In this document: positions 12,656-24,216 of the stretch, piece after piece
Layout of the letters: every line of letters begins with the position of its first letter
Numbering within the stretch: position 1 is the stretch's first letter
Origin: Anaeramoeba flamelloides
Taxonomy: Eukaryota; Metamonada; Anaeramoebidae
Direction of reading: 5' to 3'
Assembly (NCBI GenBank): GCA_027625915.1
Contig: JANTQA010000026.1
Location: forward strand, 620,001 to 684,000
Length of the DNA stretch: 64,000 bases
Position numbers and translations under genes: made by a program
The notes under the pieces: model-generated
The model's database searches: none
The model's input: only the letters and a program-made list of their open reading frames with translations
Told to the model about the DNA's origin: nothing

Positions 12656-14751
12656 TATAATGCTAACAGAAAAAATTTTTACAAAGGAAAACAATCAAAA
12701 AATCCTATTTATTAGTAAAAAATATGTTGTTTTATAATTTTTATACTTTGAAAATCTTATAAGAAAGATTTAAGAAAGAAATTATGAAATTTCTAAAAAA
12801 AATAAACTGAATAAAAAAAAAAAAACGAATAATAAAAATGAATTAAAACAAATACCAAGAAGTATATATTTATATATAAACAAGAAATAAAATTGAAGGT
12901 GAAAACAAAGACTATAAAAAGAAAACACTTTAATAATCGTAATTATTATTTCAAAAAATTATTTTCTAAAAACAATCTATTTGATGAAAATTTTTCTTTA
13001 GACAAATATAATATAATTTTATTAGTTTTAATTTTAAAATCTTGATATATTATAGAATTAAATTATATTTTTATGTTCATTCGTAAATAATGTAAATTTT
13101 TTTTTTTTTTTAAAAATAAAAATATTTAAAAAAAAAATAAATCATTTTTTTTTTTTTTTATTATTGAAGAAGTGTAAATTACACTCTAGTTGTCCTTAGA
13201 CTTAAATTCCCTTTCAGAAATTTAAGCGTAAAATCATAGATTTCACGGTTATTAATTAATGAAAATAATTTCAAACTATCACAGTTTAAAATCAATTCAT
13301 TAAGATTTATTTGTTTCAATTTATTGTGAAAAATTAATCTATCTTTTTCATAGAAACGAACATATCCATAAAAAATGATCAATATTTTCTATAATTTCCT
13401 TCTGTTTCTACTTTAAACATAAAGTCCAAGATTTACTTTAATTTTTATTTATTACATAATATTATCTATTTAAACAGTTAGTGAATGTTCTGAATTTTAG
13501 AATTGTTGAGCTTGAGGGATAACTTAAATATTTTTGAGTTTTAAATAAATAATTTTGATTTTTTATTATTGTGAAATATTTTTGTGGAGTGTCTAGGTTT
13601 TCCAGAATTCAAAAGAATAGAGAAAAATCTTTGATTTTACTCAATTCTTTTAAATTTTGGAAAACCTAACGACACTTCCAACTTGTTGAATTCAACAACT
13701 TCGTTGTATATGTATTTGTATATTTCTTTTTTTAGTTCAATAATATCTTTTGAATTCCAAAAATAAATCATTTTTTTTTGTCCTAATTTACTCTTAATTA
13801 TATTTTATTTTTATCAATCCTTGATAAATCAAAATCTGAATATTTTAATTCCCATTTAATTTTGAAGATAAAATTAAGTTAAAATCAAACAAAATTTTCT
13901 TTTGTCTGGAAAAATAACAACTAGAATATTTCTTTTGAAATTTTTCCTGAAATAAGTCCGATCATCTATTTATCCAAAAACAAAACTTATCAAAATGATC
14001 TTAAGAACTTAATTGTATTTGGAATTTTAATCAGAAAAATTTTTTAATTTCAAATTCCTTTTTTATTCTTAAAAATTACCAGTTTAGAATCCTAGAAGAA
14101 AGTATACCAAATAGGAATAAAAGAAAAAAGTGAAAAGAAATGAGGAAACGGCTATTAGCGATTAAAGCATTTGGAATGAGAAAAACCATTTGTTTATCTT
14201 TTAATTAGCAATAATCGAGATATTATAATACTGTAAAGTATCAAAAAACAAAACCAACATTAAATAAATAAAGGAAGAAATCAGATAAATTCTCAAAAAT
14301 TGATTTTAAGATCACATGTTAATAAATTCTTTTTCATTAACTACTCTATTCAAAGCAAAAAAAAGACTATTTTTTTTATGATCCAAAACCCATTTCCTAA
14401 AAAAGAAATTTAAATCAAACATTGTATATATATAAAGAAGTAACCAGGACCATATTCACTTTTTGGGAACAATCTTTCAACTAATATCAAGTCACAAAAA
14501 AATTTCAAATTAAGGTATATTTTTTTTGATTTTCTTTTCAAAAAAAATATTTTACTAGATTAGAATTTTGTTCCTTATTCTTGTGCATTAATTTTACAAC
14601 ATAAAATTAGTTAAAAGTTTAGTACCCCGAAAGTGAAGATCACTATAAAATATGGCCAATTTTTTTTTTAATCCCATTAAAAAGATGTTTGTTAAGAATA
14701 AGAATTTGTTTTATGAATTGGCTGTGCTTTTTTTTATTTATTTATTTTTAA
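12656..14751. other. Intergenic, no convincing gene
   Basis: AT-rich. A minus-strand frame at 13179-13382 is open for 67 codons (contains FYGYVRFYEKDRL and LKGNLSLRTTRV) but has no ATG. It could be a stray exon. A short hairpin repeat is listed separately. No RNA gene was seen. Confidence 0.4.
13586..13679. repeat. Short hairpin repeat (TAGGTTTTCCA family)
   Basis: Two arms of about 37 bp face each other: GTCTAGGTTTTCCAGAATTC on the left and TTTTGGAAAACCTAACGAC on the right, around a 17-bp centre. Diverged relatives of the arm occur near 7425-7455, 26440-26465 and 31252-31320, so it is a dispersed family. Confidence 0.6.
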
Positions 14752-15072
14752 ACAAATTTTTGTTTTGCAAAATCTCAATCTAAAAAATACCTACTGTACA
14801 TCATTGATCAAGTTCAATTACTGATTCTACAAATTACATATCAAGTTCGATTTGGTTCACTTTGGTTAGTTTTAGTTATATTCTTTTTACTTATGATCAA
14901 ATCCAAAAATTTTCAGATTGTTCAGTTTAGATCTGATCAGATCAAGTTTATTAAAGATCTAATCACAAACAAGGATATCAATTCTCATAATGATTTTTTT
15001 CTGACATTTACACCCTCCAAAATCCTAAAAAAACAAAAAGAGAAGGAACCTAAGGAACCCAAGCAACTTTAA
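14752..15072 (+). CDS. Candidate 3' exon of a small membrane protein
   Basis: This frame is open for 106 codons to TAA, which is long for DNA this AT-rich, but has no early ATG, so an upstream exon is likely. It reads QITYQVRF, then a hydrophobic segment SLWLVLVIFFLLMI followed by KSKN, then a polar stretch with SDQIKF and a basic Pro/Lys end (KQKEKEPKEPKQL). The arrangement 'RF-x-S-W-hydrophobic-SKN' faintly recalls Asterix (PAT10/WDR83OS), but the second hydrophobic segment of that family is missing, so I do not assign it. A possible donor (AAATTAAG|GTATAT) lies near 14512. Confidence 0.35.
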   Translation, partial: TNFCFAKSQSKKYLLYIIDQVQLLILQITYQVRFGSLWLVLVIFFLLMIKSKNFQIVQFRSDQIKFIKDLITNKDINSHNDFFLTFTPSKILKKQKEKEPKEPKQL

Positions 15073-15390
15073 AAGGTAAATTAGCAAAAAGCAAAAAGTT
15101 TAAAAAATAAAAAAAAACAATATATAATATTTAATACAATTTTATTTATAAATTTCTTAAAAAGTATAGAATAAAAAATAAAATAATAATCATAATCACA
15201 ATAAAAATGATAAATCGGAAATAATCATTAAAAACAACAGCAATGTTAAAAAAATGTAATATTAAAACTAAATGCGTTTATTTACCATTTATTAACGAAA
15301 ATAAAATGAAATGATTTTTTTTTTTTGTTTTAAATTCCATGAAAAATAAATTTATTCAATAAATCCGATGAAAAATTAAATTAATTATAA

Positions 15391-18300
15391 TTAATTTTCA
15401 AAATCTGAAGAGGAATCATAAGATGAAGAGGAATTTGATGTAATATTTGGAGAGGAAGAAACATTTAAATTATTGGTTGATATTAAATATAGACTAGAAT
15501 CAGAACTAGATCCCGATTCTACATTATACTCATCACCAGAGCCCGATTCTAGATTATAATCAACATCAGAATGAGAACAGGAATTCGAATTGGTATCACA
15601 ATCAGAATTTGATTTTGAATTCTTATGAGAGTTTATTTTATTTTTGCTTTTAGATAATTTCATAGATTTAAAAGTCTGGAATTTGATGATGATATTTTTC
15701 ATTTTTGTAATTTGATAATTTTTGTTTTCCCATGGCGGGATTTTCAAGAATGAAAAACAGGAAATTAAACGGTTTCGATTTGAAATAGTAAAAACATTAA
15801 AAACAATTTGTCTGCTCAAGGGCAAAATCAGTTTGATATAATTGCCGTTCACAGGGCTAATAAATAACCGAGAAGATTTTGCATTTAAAATAATTTCATA
15901 AAAATTTTCATTGTTCCAATTTAAAGACAATACATACTTTTGATCGTTTTTTTTTTTAAAAATAATAAAATTAATTAATTGATTTTTTGGCAAATGATTT
16001 AAAGAGTCATCAATTATTTGGCAATAAAAATGCAGAATAGGAACATCGTCTGTTTTATTGGCCTTGCTGTCCCCCCCTTCAATATTTTCCTGGCCGAAAA
16101 GAACACCCGTGCCAACGACACCGCCTTCATTTTGCTGAAAGTCGTCAGTAATTAGATTGGTTTCAAGCCCCATAATTTTGAGATGCATGTTTTTTAATTG
16201 CCCAATTTTCAATGCATAAAAATAAAGGATGCTTACAAAATTATTCAGATCATTAAAAGAATGTAAAAGAATATTTTGATTAAAATTTTTTGAATGAATT
16301 TTAATTACATTTGTACACATTTTGTTGATATGAATTGCTAAATCCTTAATCCAAAATAAGATCCGTTTACTCTGTTTATCAAATTTAATGATGATGCCAT
16401 TCGTATCAATCTTAATTTTGATTTTTTTTTCGATTTCAAATTTATTATTATCGTCATTGAGCAAATAGCCATTTAAAGAAAGTTTTGATTTCAATACATT
16501 TAATGTAATTTTTTTTTGAATTAAAAATTCTTTATTTAAAAAATTTGTTTTTTGAAATCTTTCGAAAAATTTCAATAATTTTTGGTCTGATTCAAATTTT
16601 ATATTAAATGAGAATTGGTATTTTAATATTTTCATTGTGATCAAATGTGAGAATTTTGGATGTAAATTTAATTCAAGTTGCTTTTTTTTGATTCTGATTG
16701 GTAATTCATTCGGCAATTCTAAAATCAATTCGTTATTATTTCGAATCCAAAGATAACTTGAATATATGTATTTCCCCTCTTCAGAGTATAAGTATATATG
16801 ATAATACAAATAATCTACTCTTGTGTATATTAAAGAATAAAAGGCATCCCTTTCACCGAGGGTTTGGAATTGCAATAAAACCGGATTTGAATTAGTAAAT
16901 TCCATCGAGCAAATAAAATTATTATCAATTTCCTCTTCATTCTGATTATTCTTATGATTATAATTACTAGAATTTTCTCCCTTTTCAATATATATTAAAT
17001 TTTTTAATTCATAATCCTGTTCATAAAAATTATGAGATTTGGGATTAAAATATATTTTAAGATTTTGCAGATTTATCTTTATTATTATTGGTATTGATAC
17101 GTCCCATTTCAAATGTGCTAAAAAAATATATTCACGGATTTGCAATCTTGTTTTTAATTGCTTGTTAGTAATTAAATTATAAGGATTAAGATTAAAATAA
17201 GATATTAAACTATGCTTTAAATTTGAATTTAATTTTGGATTGATATTTAAATGATTTTTACAATTTTGATTAAAAATTTTCATATTATTATTATTATTAT
17301 TATTATTGTTGTTGTTATCACTTTCATAATTATTGATTAAATAATCAATATTTGATTTTAAAAAGGATTTTGTAAATTTTTCGAAGGTCGAAATAAATAA
17401 AATAATAAATTTTAATTTTTTGAAAAATAAAAAAATATATTGGGTTTTTGATTGATTTAACCAAATTTTAATTGAAAAATTGTTTTGGTTAATTTTTTTA
17501 AGATTCGATAAATAAATTGTTTTTTGGTATTGGATTTTTAAAGGATTATATTTTTTAGTTATTATCAAAAAATGATCTTTGTTAAAAATGATTTTTGATT
17601 TTTTTTTTTTCCTTTTGAAATGAGGATAATTATATTTCCGATCTATTATAATTTCACAATTATACATTTTAATATTTCTTTTATTACTGTTAATGTTAAT
17701 ATTTTTATTTTTGTTTTGACTATTATTATTCTTATAAAAATTATTATTATTATTATTATTGCTGTTGTTACTATTTAAATATGATTGTGAATGGATTTTT
17801 TTTTTTATTTCAAAATCTTGTACAAAGGATAACATTTTAGTTTTTGTTAAAAATTCTAAATAAAAAAAAGAATGTTCATCAATAATAAATTGGATAATTG
17901 ACTTTTCTTGTGTTTCGTCAACTAAAAAGCAATTCGAGTTTACATTGTAAACTCTTTGAATTGGATAAATCGCATTTGTTCCTAAAAACGGATAATCAAT
18001 TTGGAAATAATTGAAATTTAATTCAATTGAAATTTCCTTTTCTCTTTCCAATATTCCATTTAATAAGTATGCGTTGTGTTTGAGTGGTTGTGGCAAACCG
18101 AGGTATAGTGAAGTCGTCCATTGTTCTGATGGAGATTGTGATTCAATTTTCTTTAGCAAATTATTTTCATCCTTATTCAATCTTGGGTGTTTTTGTGACA
18201 AATTCTTTTTCTTGGTGGAAATTGAATTGTATTTTGATGGCTTTGGTAAATTGACTATTTTGTCAATTCTTAAATTACACAGCCTAGACGGTAATGTTAA

Positions 18301-19056
18301 TGGGAAATTCTTGAAATTATGTTTTTTTTCTTTTTTTTCTTCTTTTTTTTCTTCTTTTTTATTCATCATCTGTTTTTGTTTTGAATCAATTTCGTTTCCA
18401 GTCAAAAAACGAAGGTGCAGCGTTAAGAACAAATTACAAATCCGATCTCTTGCTTTTGGGTTCAGCGCTTTTAAAATATATTCATTAGATTGATCAAAAC
18501 GAAGAATAAAGAGAGTATCGTCATGAAGATTAATCATAACACGCTGCCCTTCATGGTACGATCCCGAAATAATAACTGTTTTGTCTTTTTGGCTATTGAG
18601 TACAAACGATTTTTTCTTCAAGGTCATGGCAATTTGGATCCATTCCTTTTCTTTTTCTTTTTCTTTTTCTTTTTCTTTTTCTTTTTGTTTTTGTTCTTGT
18701 TTTTGTTCTTGTTTTTGTTCTTGTTCTTGTTCTTGTTCTTTTTTATAAGACTCAACATTTTCTAGTTTGCGAGACATATTATTATATTCATTATCATTAC
18801 TATTATTAGTAGGGATAGTATTTGGTGTGGTTTGTTGCTTTCTTTTTGTTCTTTTTAATAATAATAACCGAAAAGTTAAAGGCTCGTTGAGCTTTAAATC
18901 TTCTTTCAGATTTGTTTTAATTTTTTTTCTTAATTTTGGTTTGATATGAAGACAAACTAGCCTAGATCTCAATGTTCGAAGAAAATTTGATTGCGAAGTT
19001 TGTTGAATAAGAGGAAAAGTTCCATCAGATTGAAAACCAACAAAATCTAAACTCAT
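15391..19056 (-). CDS. Large protein with an apparent array of PH-like beta-rich modules
   Basis: Start taken at the ATG at 19056 (MSLDFVGFQ); the open frame reaches 19101. Counting from 19101, the protein is 1,236 residues with no introns visible. About seven segments share a pattern of alternating beta strands closing in an amphipathic helix, as in pleckstrin-homology folds. They lie at residues about 165-235 (ends ARDRICNLFLTL), 345-430, 478-580, 660-765 (ends LLQFQTLGERDAFYSLI), 768-855, 866-968 and 1020-1122 (ends NRNRLISCFSFLKI). They are separated by Glu/Lys/Gln, Asn and Ser-rich spacers; the C-terminus is Ser/Asp-rich. No catalytic domain, signal peptide or membrane span is visible. 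Likely a cytoplasmic scaffold or membrane-binding protein; the PH reading is structural inference and the family is not recognised by name. Confidence 0.75.
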   Translation of the reverse strand: MSLDFVGFQSDGTFPLIQQTSQSNFLRTLRSRLVCLHIKPKLRKKIKTNLKEDLKLNEPLTFRLLLLKRTKRKQQTTPNTIPTNNSNDNEYNNMSRKLENVESYKKEQEQEQEQKQEQKQEQKQKEKEKEKEKEKEKEWIQIAMTLKKKSFVLNSQKDKTVIISGSYHEGQRVMINLHDDTLFILRFDQSNEYILKALNPKARDRICNLFLTLHLRFLTGNEIDSKQKQMMNKKEEKKEEKKEKKHNFKNFPLTLPSRLCNLRIDKIVNLPKPSKYNSISTKKKNLSQKHPRLNKDENNLLKKIESQSPSEQWTTSLYLGLPQPLKHNAYLLNGILEREKEISIELNFNYFQIDYPFLGTNAIYPIQRVYNVNSNCFLVDETQEKSIIQFIIDEHSFFYLEFLTKTKMLSFVQDFEIKKKIHSQSYLNSNNSNNNNNNNFYKNNNSQNKNKNININSNKRNIKMYNCEIIIDRKYNYPHFKRKKKKSKIIFNKDHFLIITKKYNPLKIQYQKTIYLSNLKKINQNNFSIKIWLNQSKTQYIFLFFKKLKFIILFISTFEKFTKSFLKSNIDYLINNYESDNNNNNNNNNNNMKIFNQNCKNHLNINPKLNSNLKHSLISYFNLNPYNLITNKQLKTRLQIREYIFLAHLKWDVSIPIIIKINLQNLKIYFNPKSHNFYEQDYELKNLIYIEKGENSSNYNHKNNQNEEEIDNNFICSMEFTNSNPVLLQFQTLGERDAFYSLIYTRVDYLYYHIYLYSEEGKYIYSSYLWIRNNNELILELPNELPIRIKKKQLELNLHPKFSHLITMKILKYQFSFNIKFESDQKLLKFFERFQKTNFLNKEFLIQKKITLNVLKSKLSLNGYLLNDDNNKFEIEKKIKIKIDTNGIIIKFDKQSKRILFWIKDLAIHINKMCTNVIKIHSKNFNQNILLHSFNDLNNFVSILYFYALKIGQLKNMHLKIMGLETNLITDDFQQNEGGVVGTGVLFGQENIEGGDSKANKTDDVPILHFYCQIIDDSLNHLPKNQLINFIIFKKKNDQKYVLSLNWNNENFYEIILNAKSSRLFISPVNGNYIKLILPLSRQIVFNVFTISNRNRLISCFSFLKIPPWENKNYQITKMKNIIIKFQTFKSMKLSKSKNKINSHKNSKSNSDCDTNSNSCSHSDVDYNLESGSGDEYNVESGSSSDSSLYLISTNNLNVSSSPNITSNSSSSYDSSSDFEN

Positions 19057-20909
19057 TAAAAAAGAATTTGGGTTTGGTGTTGAAAAAAAAAAAAATAACA
19101 ATTATTTTTTGATTATTTACTATTTTTAAGGTACAAAGTAAATTTATTTTTGGTTCAAAGATTGAAAGTATTCAGTTCTTATTTGACAATAAGGTTGTTC
19201 CAATTGTTGTTTTCTTTTCAATATTAAAGGAATTATTACATTAAAAAATCCTGTGTTAATTTTTTTACATTTCTTACCTGGTTAATTTTTCTGTATATCC
19301 GGAATTAGTGTACCATAGGGAAAAATCTCAAATGTTTAATTCACTAATAATCATCTAATGAAATATCAAAGTATGAGTAACTTGAAAAGAAAAAAGAAAA
19401 AGCAAAGACAAAAAATACCAAAAGTTTTAAGTTAATTAGATTAAAAATCAATTACAACAACTTAAACATTAAAAATCCATGAATATTCTGAATCAATTAT
19501 CAAAGATAATTCTATTAACTGATAGTACCATGGCTGTGATTTTGGGAGTTCTTAATTAAAGATAGTATTGATTTTTTGTTTTTTGATTTTTTACCAATAG
19601 CTTCTAATAACTTTTATTAAATTTCAATTTCTTTTTGTTGTGTTCATTTTTTCTTTTTAAATGTTTTGTTTTTTCTTTTAATTCCAAAATAATATATGTG
19701 CCTGTTCTCTCCTTGAAAATTAGTGGAACCTATGTTTTTAAACTGATTTTTTTTATTTAAGGAAATTAAAGTGAACGGAAATTTAGAGTATAATTTACAT
19801 TTTCTTAATATTCTAAGAAATTGAGTTTTTTTCGTTGTAATTCTGTTAGTCTTCAAGATATAAACTCCATTTCATAAATTGTAACTAAAATAAAATAAGT
19901 AATCCGAAATATATATATATATATATATATATATATTCTTTTGTATTCAAGAGATAGAAATTATTAAATATTAGTAATAATTCACTCTTAAATTAATCTA
20001 AACTGATAAAACCTGAAATTTTAAAAATATAAAAAATAAAATCAAAAACTAAAAAAAAGTAAATTAAATTTTTGAAATAAACATTACCTATTTTTTTATT
20101 ATTAAATTTTCAGTGAAAAATACTAATATGAAGTTTTTTTGCTTATCAATGGATCCAAATTAAAAACAGTAGACAGATCCAATTTATAGCAAATTTCTTT
20201 ATTTATTAAGATCTTTTAATTTCAACACAAAATATTCAAAAAATGAAATTATTATTAATTAAATTGATGTGACTCTATTTCTTAATTTAATCATTTCATG
20301 TGTTCTCAGTCATTTGAGAATCGGAAATTAAATTTGAAAAAGTATTTCAAACTGTTATTTTTATAATCTTAATAAATCAAATTATTTGTCCATTTATTCT
20401 TCCAAAAATGAATTATTGATTAGTGTTTAACTTTAGTAAATTAAGTGATCTTTAAAAATTAATGGCTTACTTGATTTTTGTTTAAAATTAAATAATGGTT
20501 TGAGAAAAAAAGTTAAAACCGATTTTTAATTGGTAACTGCAAAAAATTTGAAAAGTTCAATGAAAAAAAGAAAACAATCAATAATCAAAAAATAAATGGG
20601 GGGTAAACCACATTAACAGTGTTTTTTAATACTATCTTTTGGTATAGGGTTTTTATTTGATTTAATTAAGGCTATTATTTTCCAATTAAAAAATGAAAAT
20701 TTTGAGTTCACATTCCAAAATATTTTTCTGTTTTAATTAGTTGAAAGAAAATCAAAAGATCTTCACAACATCTTTTAGAAATAATATTTTTAGACAACAA
20801 ATTAAACTTTCTTAAATAACTCTAAGATGAAATTTTTACTCTACTAATTTGAATATAGTAGTAATAAATAATATTCATTTTGTAACTTGAAATATAAATT
20901 TTCATTTTA
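19057..20909. other. Intergenic with (TA)n tract and a degraded repeat copy
   Basis: A (TA)n tract lies at about 19907-19935. A stretch near 20521-20740 (TTTTTAATTGGTAAC and TTTTTTAATACTATCTTTTGG) resembles the interior of the element at 32068-32460 and looks like an old copy. A minus-strand open stretch at 19644-19856 encodes a Lys-rich 70-mer without ATG. It is not called. Confidence 0.45.
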
Positions 20910-21125
20910 TTAATTAGAAAATAACAATAGTAAACATTTGTTGAAAAAATTAATTACTTCCGAGATCTCAAAAAATACCGATTGTACAATTGTGATAATC
21001 AAGGAAATCCAAATTGTTGTTTGATGCTTTGATCGAAAATAATATAATGAATTATTAATTAAAGTTAATTTTTTGGTTCTTTTTCTCTGATAAAAATATT
21101 GTAAAAAATAACAAAAATGATGCAT
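20910..21125 (-). CDS. Small hypothetical ORF with hydrophobic segment
   Basis: ATG at 21125 opens a 71-codon frame: a Lys/Arg-rich start (QRKRTKKL) then a hydrophobic stretch (IWISLIITIVQSVFF). No family is recognised. Its length is only modestly unusual for this composition, so it may be chance. Confidence 0.2.
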   Translation of the reverse strand: MHHFCYFLQYFYQRKRTKKLTLINNSLYYFRSKHQTTIWISLIITIVQSVFFEISEVINFFNKCLLLLFSN

Positions 21126-21753
21126 TTTTTTTCAGATCTACATCACCTAATATATTTGTTTTTTGAATTGGTTTTACATTTGGTTTTCAGGTTCTATTAG
21201 GGTAGGTTAGCAATTAAAAAAACGTGTTTTAACTTTTTTTCTTTGTTGAACTTTTTTTCACAAAGGGAAAATTTTTATTTTAATTTTTCATAATTTCAGG
21301 TAACAAAAAGAAAAAACAAAAAATTTAGATTTGGATAAGATCCTGAACCAAAATACTTTTATTTGAAGGGTGGGAAATTTTTTAAGACAGATTTGGTTTG
21401 GGAAAAAAAAGAAAAAATTTGAAAAAATTGATGTTTGTGGTAAAAAAAAATCACAAAAGCGAAGAAAAAAAAATTGAATAAAAAAGATCAACAATTTCTG
21501 AAAAATTCCAAGGAATTGAACACTCTTTTATTTTTTTGATTTTCCTTTTTGTTTGGATTGTTTTTTTTTTAAAGTAAACAATACAAAAAATGTGATTTAT
21601 CTTGCATCAACAGCAACTAATTTGTCTTGATTAAACAAGAAGTTTTTTCATTACTGTTGGTTAGTTGGTTTGTTGTGTTATTGGTGGTTTGTTAAAAGTG
21701 TTGTTTTGTTGTGAGCAGTATTGGGTTGTTTCATTCATAAGAAAAGGTTTTTT

Positions 21754-21861
21754 TTATTTTTCTTCAATTTCTTCTGCTCCTAGAAAAAAGAACAAGATCA
21801 AGGTCACAATAGTAATTCCTAATAAATTTACAAAGAAAAGTAGTTGGTTATCTGTTATCAT
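21754..21861 (-). CDS. OST4: Oligosaccharyltransferase subunit OST4
   Basis: A complete 35-residue protein starts at ATG 21861 and stops at TAA 21754. It reads MITDNQLLFFVNLLGITI, then a hydrophobic stretch and the tail GAEEIEEK. OST4 in animals and fungi is a 36-residue single-span protein beginning MITDVQLAIFANMLGV, so length, the MITD-QL--F-N-LG signature and the polar tail after one membrane span all agree. In that family it stabilises the STT3-OST3/6 part of the ER oligosaccharyltransferase. No introns are needed. It stands alone between AT-rich flanks. Confidence 0.87.
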   Translation of the reverse strand: MITDNQLLFFVNLLGITIVTLILFFFLGAEEIEEK

Positions 21862-22189
21862 AAAAAAAGGGGCTAGACAAAAAGTAAATTTTTAATTTGA
21901 GAAAATAAAATAAAAGGAAAAAGTCAAAAAATGAAATACTTCACTTTTTGAAAGATACCAGATCAGGACAAGGTTCACAAGTTTCATAAAAGAACATTTT
22001 GTAGACACTATTGTGATTATAAGTTTATAAAAATGAAACAAATGTGCTCTGATAAAGAGCTAAGTTTGCAATTCAAATTCAAAGTATTATATGTTTTTAT
22101 CAGGGTTTGGTGGTTCATAAATAATACTTCAAGTTAGATTTAAGAAGCAAAAAATCAGATATTTTTACAAAAATTTCAAGCCTATTTTC

Positions 22190-22252
22190 TTTAATTTCTG
22201 TGACTTTCTACGATTTCTGTAATTTCTGTGATTTCTCTGATTTCAGTAATTT
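22190..22252. repeat. Short minisatellite, unit about 10 bp (TTTCTGTGA)
   Basis: Six or seven imperfect copies of a 9-10 bp unit (TTTCTGTGA, TTTCTGTAA, TTTCTCTGA) lie in tandem. A two-copy echo occurs near 24112-24130, upstream of the ankyrin/BTB gene. Confidence 0.6.
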
Positions 22253-24216
22253 GTGTTAATTTAAAAAATGGAAAAAGAATATTGGGAAGAATCTATTTTT
22301 TGAGAAAATTTCAATTAAAGCAAAAAATAAAAACCCTTTGGCCTTATAGGACAATTTACTATTATTATTTTTTGATAATTGAATTAGGTTTTAATGGTTT
22401 TCTATTTTCATTTAAGAGACTTGTAAAGTAAAAAAAAACTTCTTGAAAATTTTCTACCAAATCAAAAAAAAAAATTATCTTGTAATAAAAAAATGAAGGA
22501 AAAGTCTGATTACTACAATAGAAAAAAACTTTCTTTTAAATTCTATTTTCATAACGAATTACTTATTTTCTGATTTTTGAATCCATTTATGAAAAGTTCA
22601 AAATCCATAATATTTCTGAATTATTTAGAAGAAATATTATTTTCTGTTGTGGGGAAATAAATATTATGGGATATAGAAAGAATTTGACAAAAATACACTT
22701 TAAAAAAAAAGTACTTAGTTTTGAAATAACCCACTATAAAAAAACCAATTAATCTCCAAAAAAATTACAATAATTATTTGAAACTTTTTAAAGTATTATT
22801 TTTTGATTCAAAGAACAGTTCAAATCATTTTTTTTCTCGGGATTAAATGAAAAAAACCAAACAATTTAATTAAAAATTTCTCCCAAAATACTTTTTGAAA
22901 ACCTGGGAAATTCAACTGTATTATATAAAGAAATACTTTTTAATTTGATTATTTATAATCAATAATTAATTGGGCAATCTCAATTCTTTCAGCAAACCAT
23001 TAAATACATATTAAAGGTTAAATCTATCAAATAGATTTTACAATTATTTCTCAATTTATTAAATATTTTCCACCAATAAAACAAATTCAAATAAATAAAT
23101 CTAATAAAAAAAAAATAATAGATATTCTCAAATAACATATTTTAAGACAAAAAGTTCCTTGTTTATACTCTGAATATTCGAAAAAGTATATTGCTAAAAT
23201 CATTTAAATTTCAAGAAATTGAATAAATATTTGTGTATCAAATTATTGATCATTTTTTTTCGAATCTTCAGAGATTCAATATTTGATTTATTTATATTGT
23301 ATTTTTAAAACAAGATTAAAGTTACAAGGTTATTTGTTCATACAATCTCTCTGAAATTATTAAAAGTGGGATTTCTTCAAAAGGAAAATTTTTGGCAAAT
23401 TTTTTTTTTCTAATTGTTTACAAAAATTCAAACAAAAAGTGGATCAGATCTTATTACTGGAAATTTAATTTGAAAAATGAACTATTTTTTGAAAATGATA
23501 ACTTATCTGTCTAAAGTTGATAAATAAAGTTGAGTATTGGTGTTAATCTATATTTGTGTAAATAATTACTCTATTGAATTTGGTAAAAAAAATAAATAAG
23601 AGTTACTAATTCCTTAAGAGAAACGATCCAAACATAAAAAATTATGTCAATCTTTGACTGAAAAAGTAAAGTGAATTTGGCACGGATCATGTTGTTTTAC
23701 AAACAATTCGAGGAGACACTTTCCTCTAAGTTATACTGGGGGCTTTAATTCAACAAAAAAATAAAAAGAACCAAAAAAAATAAGAAAAAATCACAACCAA
23801 TTTGTAAGAATTAATACTGTCGTTCCAGCCCCTCCTTAAAAACTTATAAGACATTAGATATTGATTTTCTATGTATGAAAATTTTAAATTGTCTGATAAA
23901 GCGTAAAAGGGTTATTAAAGCTTATCATAAGCCATCTAATTTATGATTGAAGATTAAAAAAACAAGTTATCTATTTTATTGTTTTGTGGAATTGACAAAC
24001 AAATCCATAAAAAATCTTAAATTAGTGTGGATCTTTAATTTCCAAAACTGTTAAAATCTCAAGTTTTTACAATTTATATACAATGATCAAAAAATACAAT
24101 CAAGTTACCGTGGTTTCTGTGATTTCTATTCTTGAGAGAATTTGATTTTTGTTTTGGTTTTTATAAAAAAATAACTCTGAATGAAGTTGGATGAGTTATA
24201 ATTTTTATGATTGTGA
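22253..24216. other. Intergenic, small coding-like patches only
   Basis: Mostly AT-rich. Between about 23660 and 23860 the composition is less biased. The minus strand has an ATG reading MSYKFLRRGWNDSI followed by a poly-T stretch that could be an intron; the plus strand is open with LARIMLFYKQFEETLSS. Neither can be completed or named. Confidence 0.4.
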
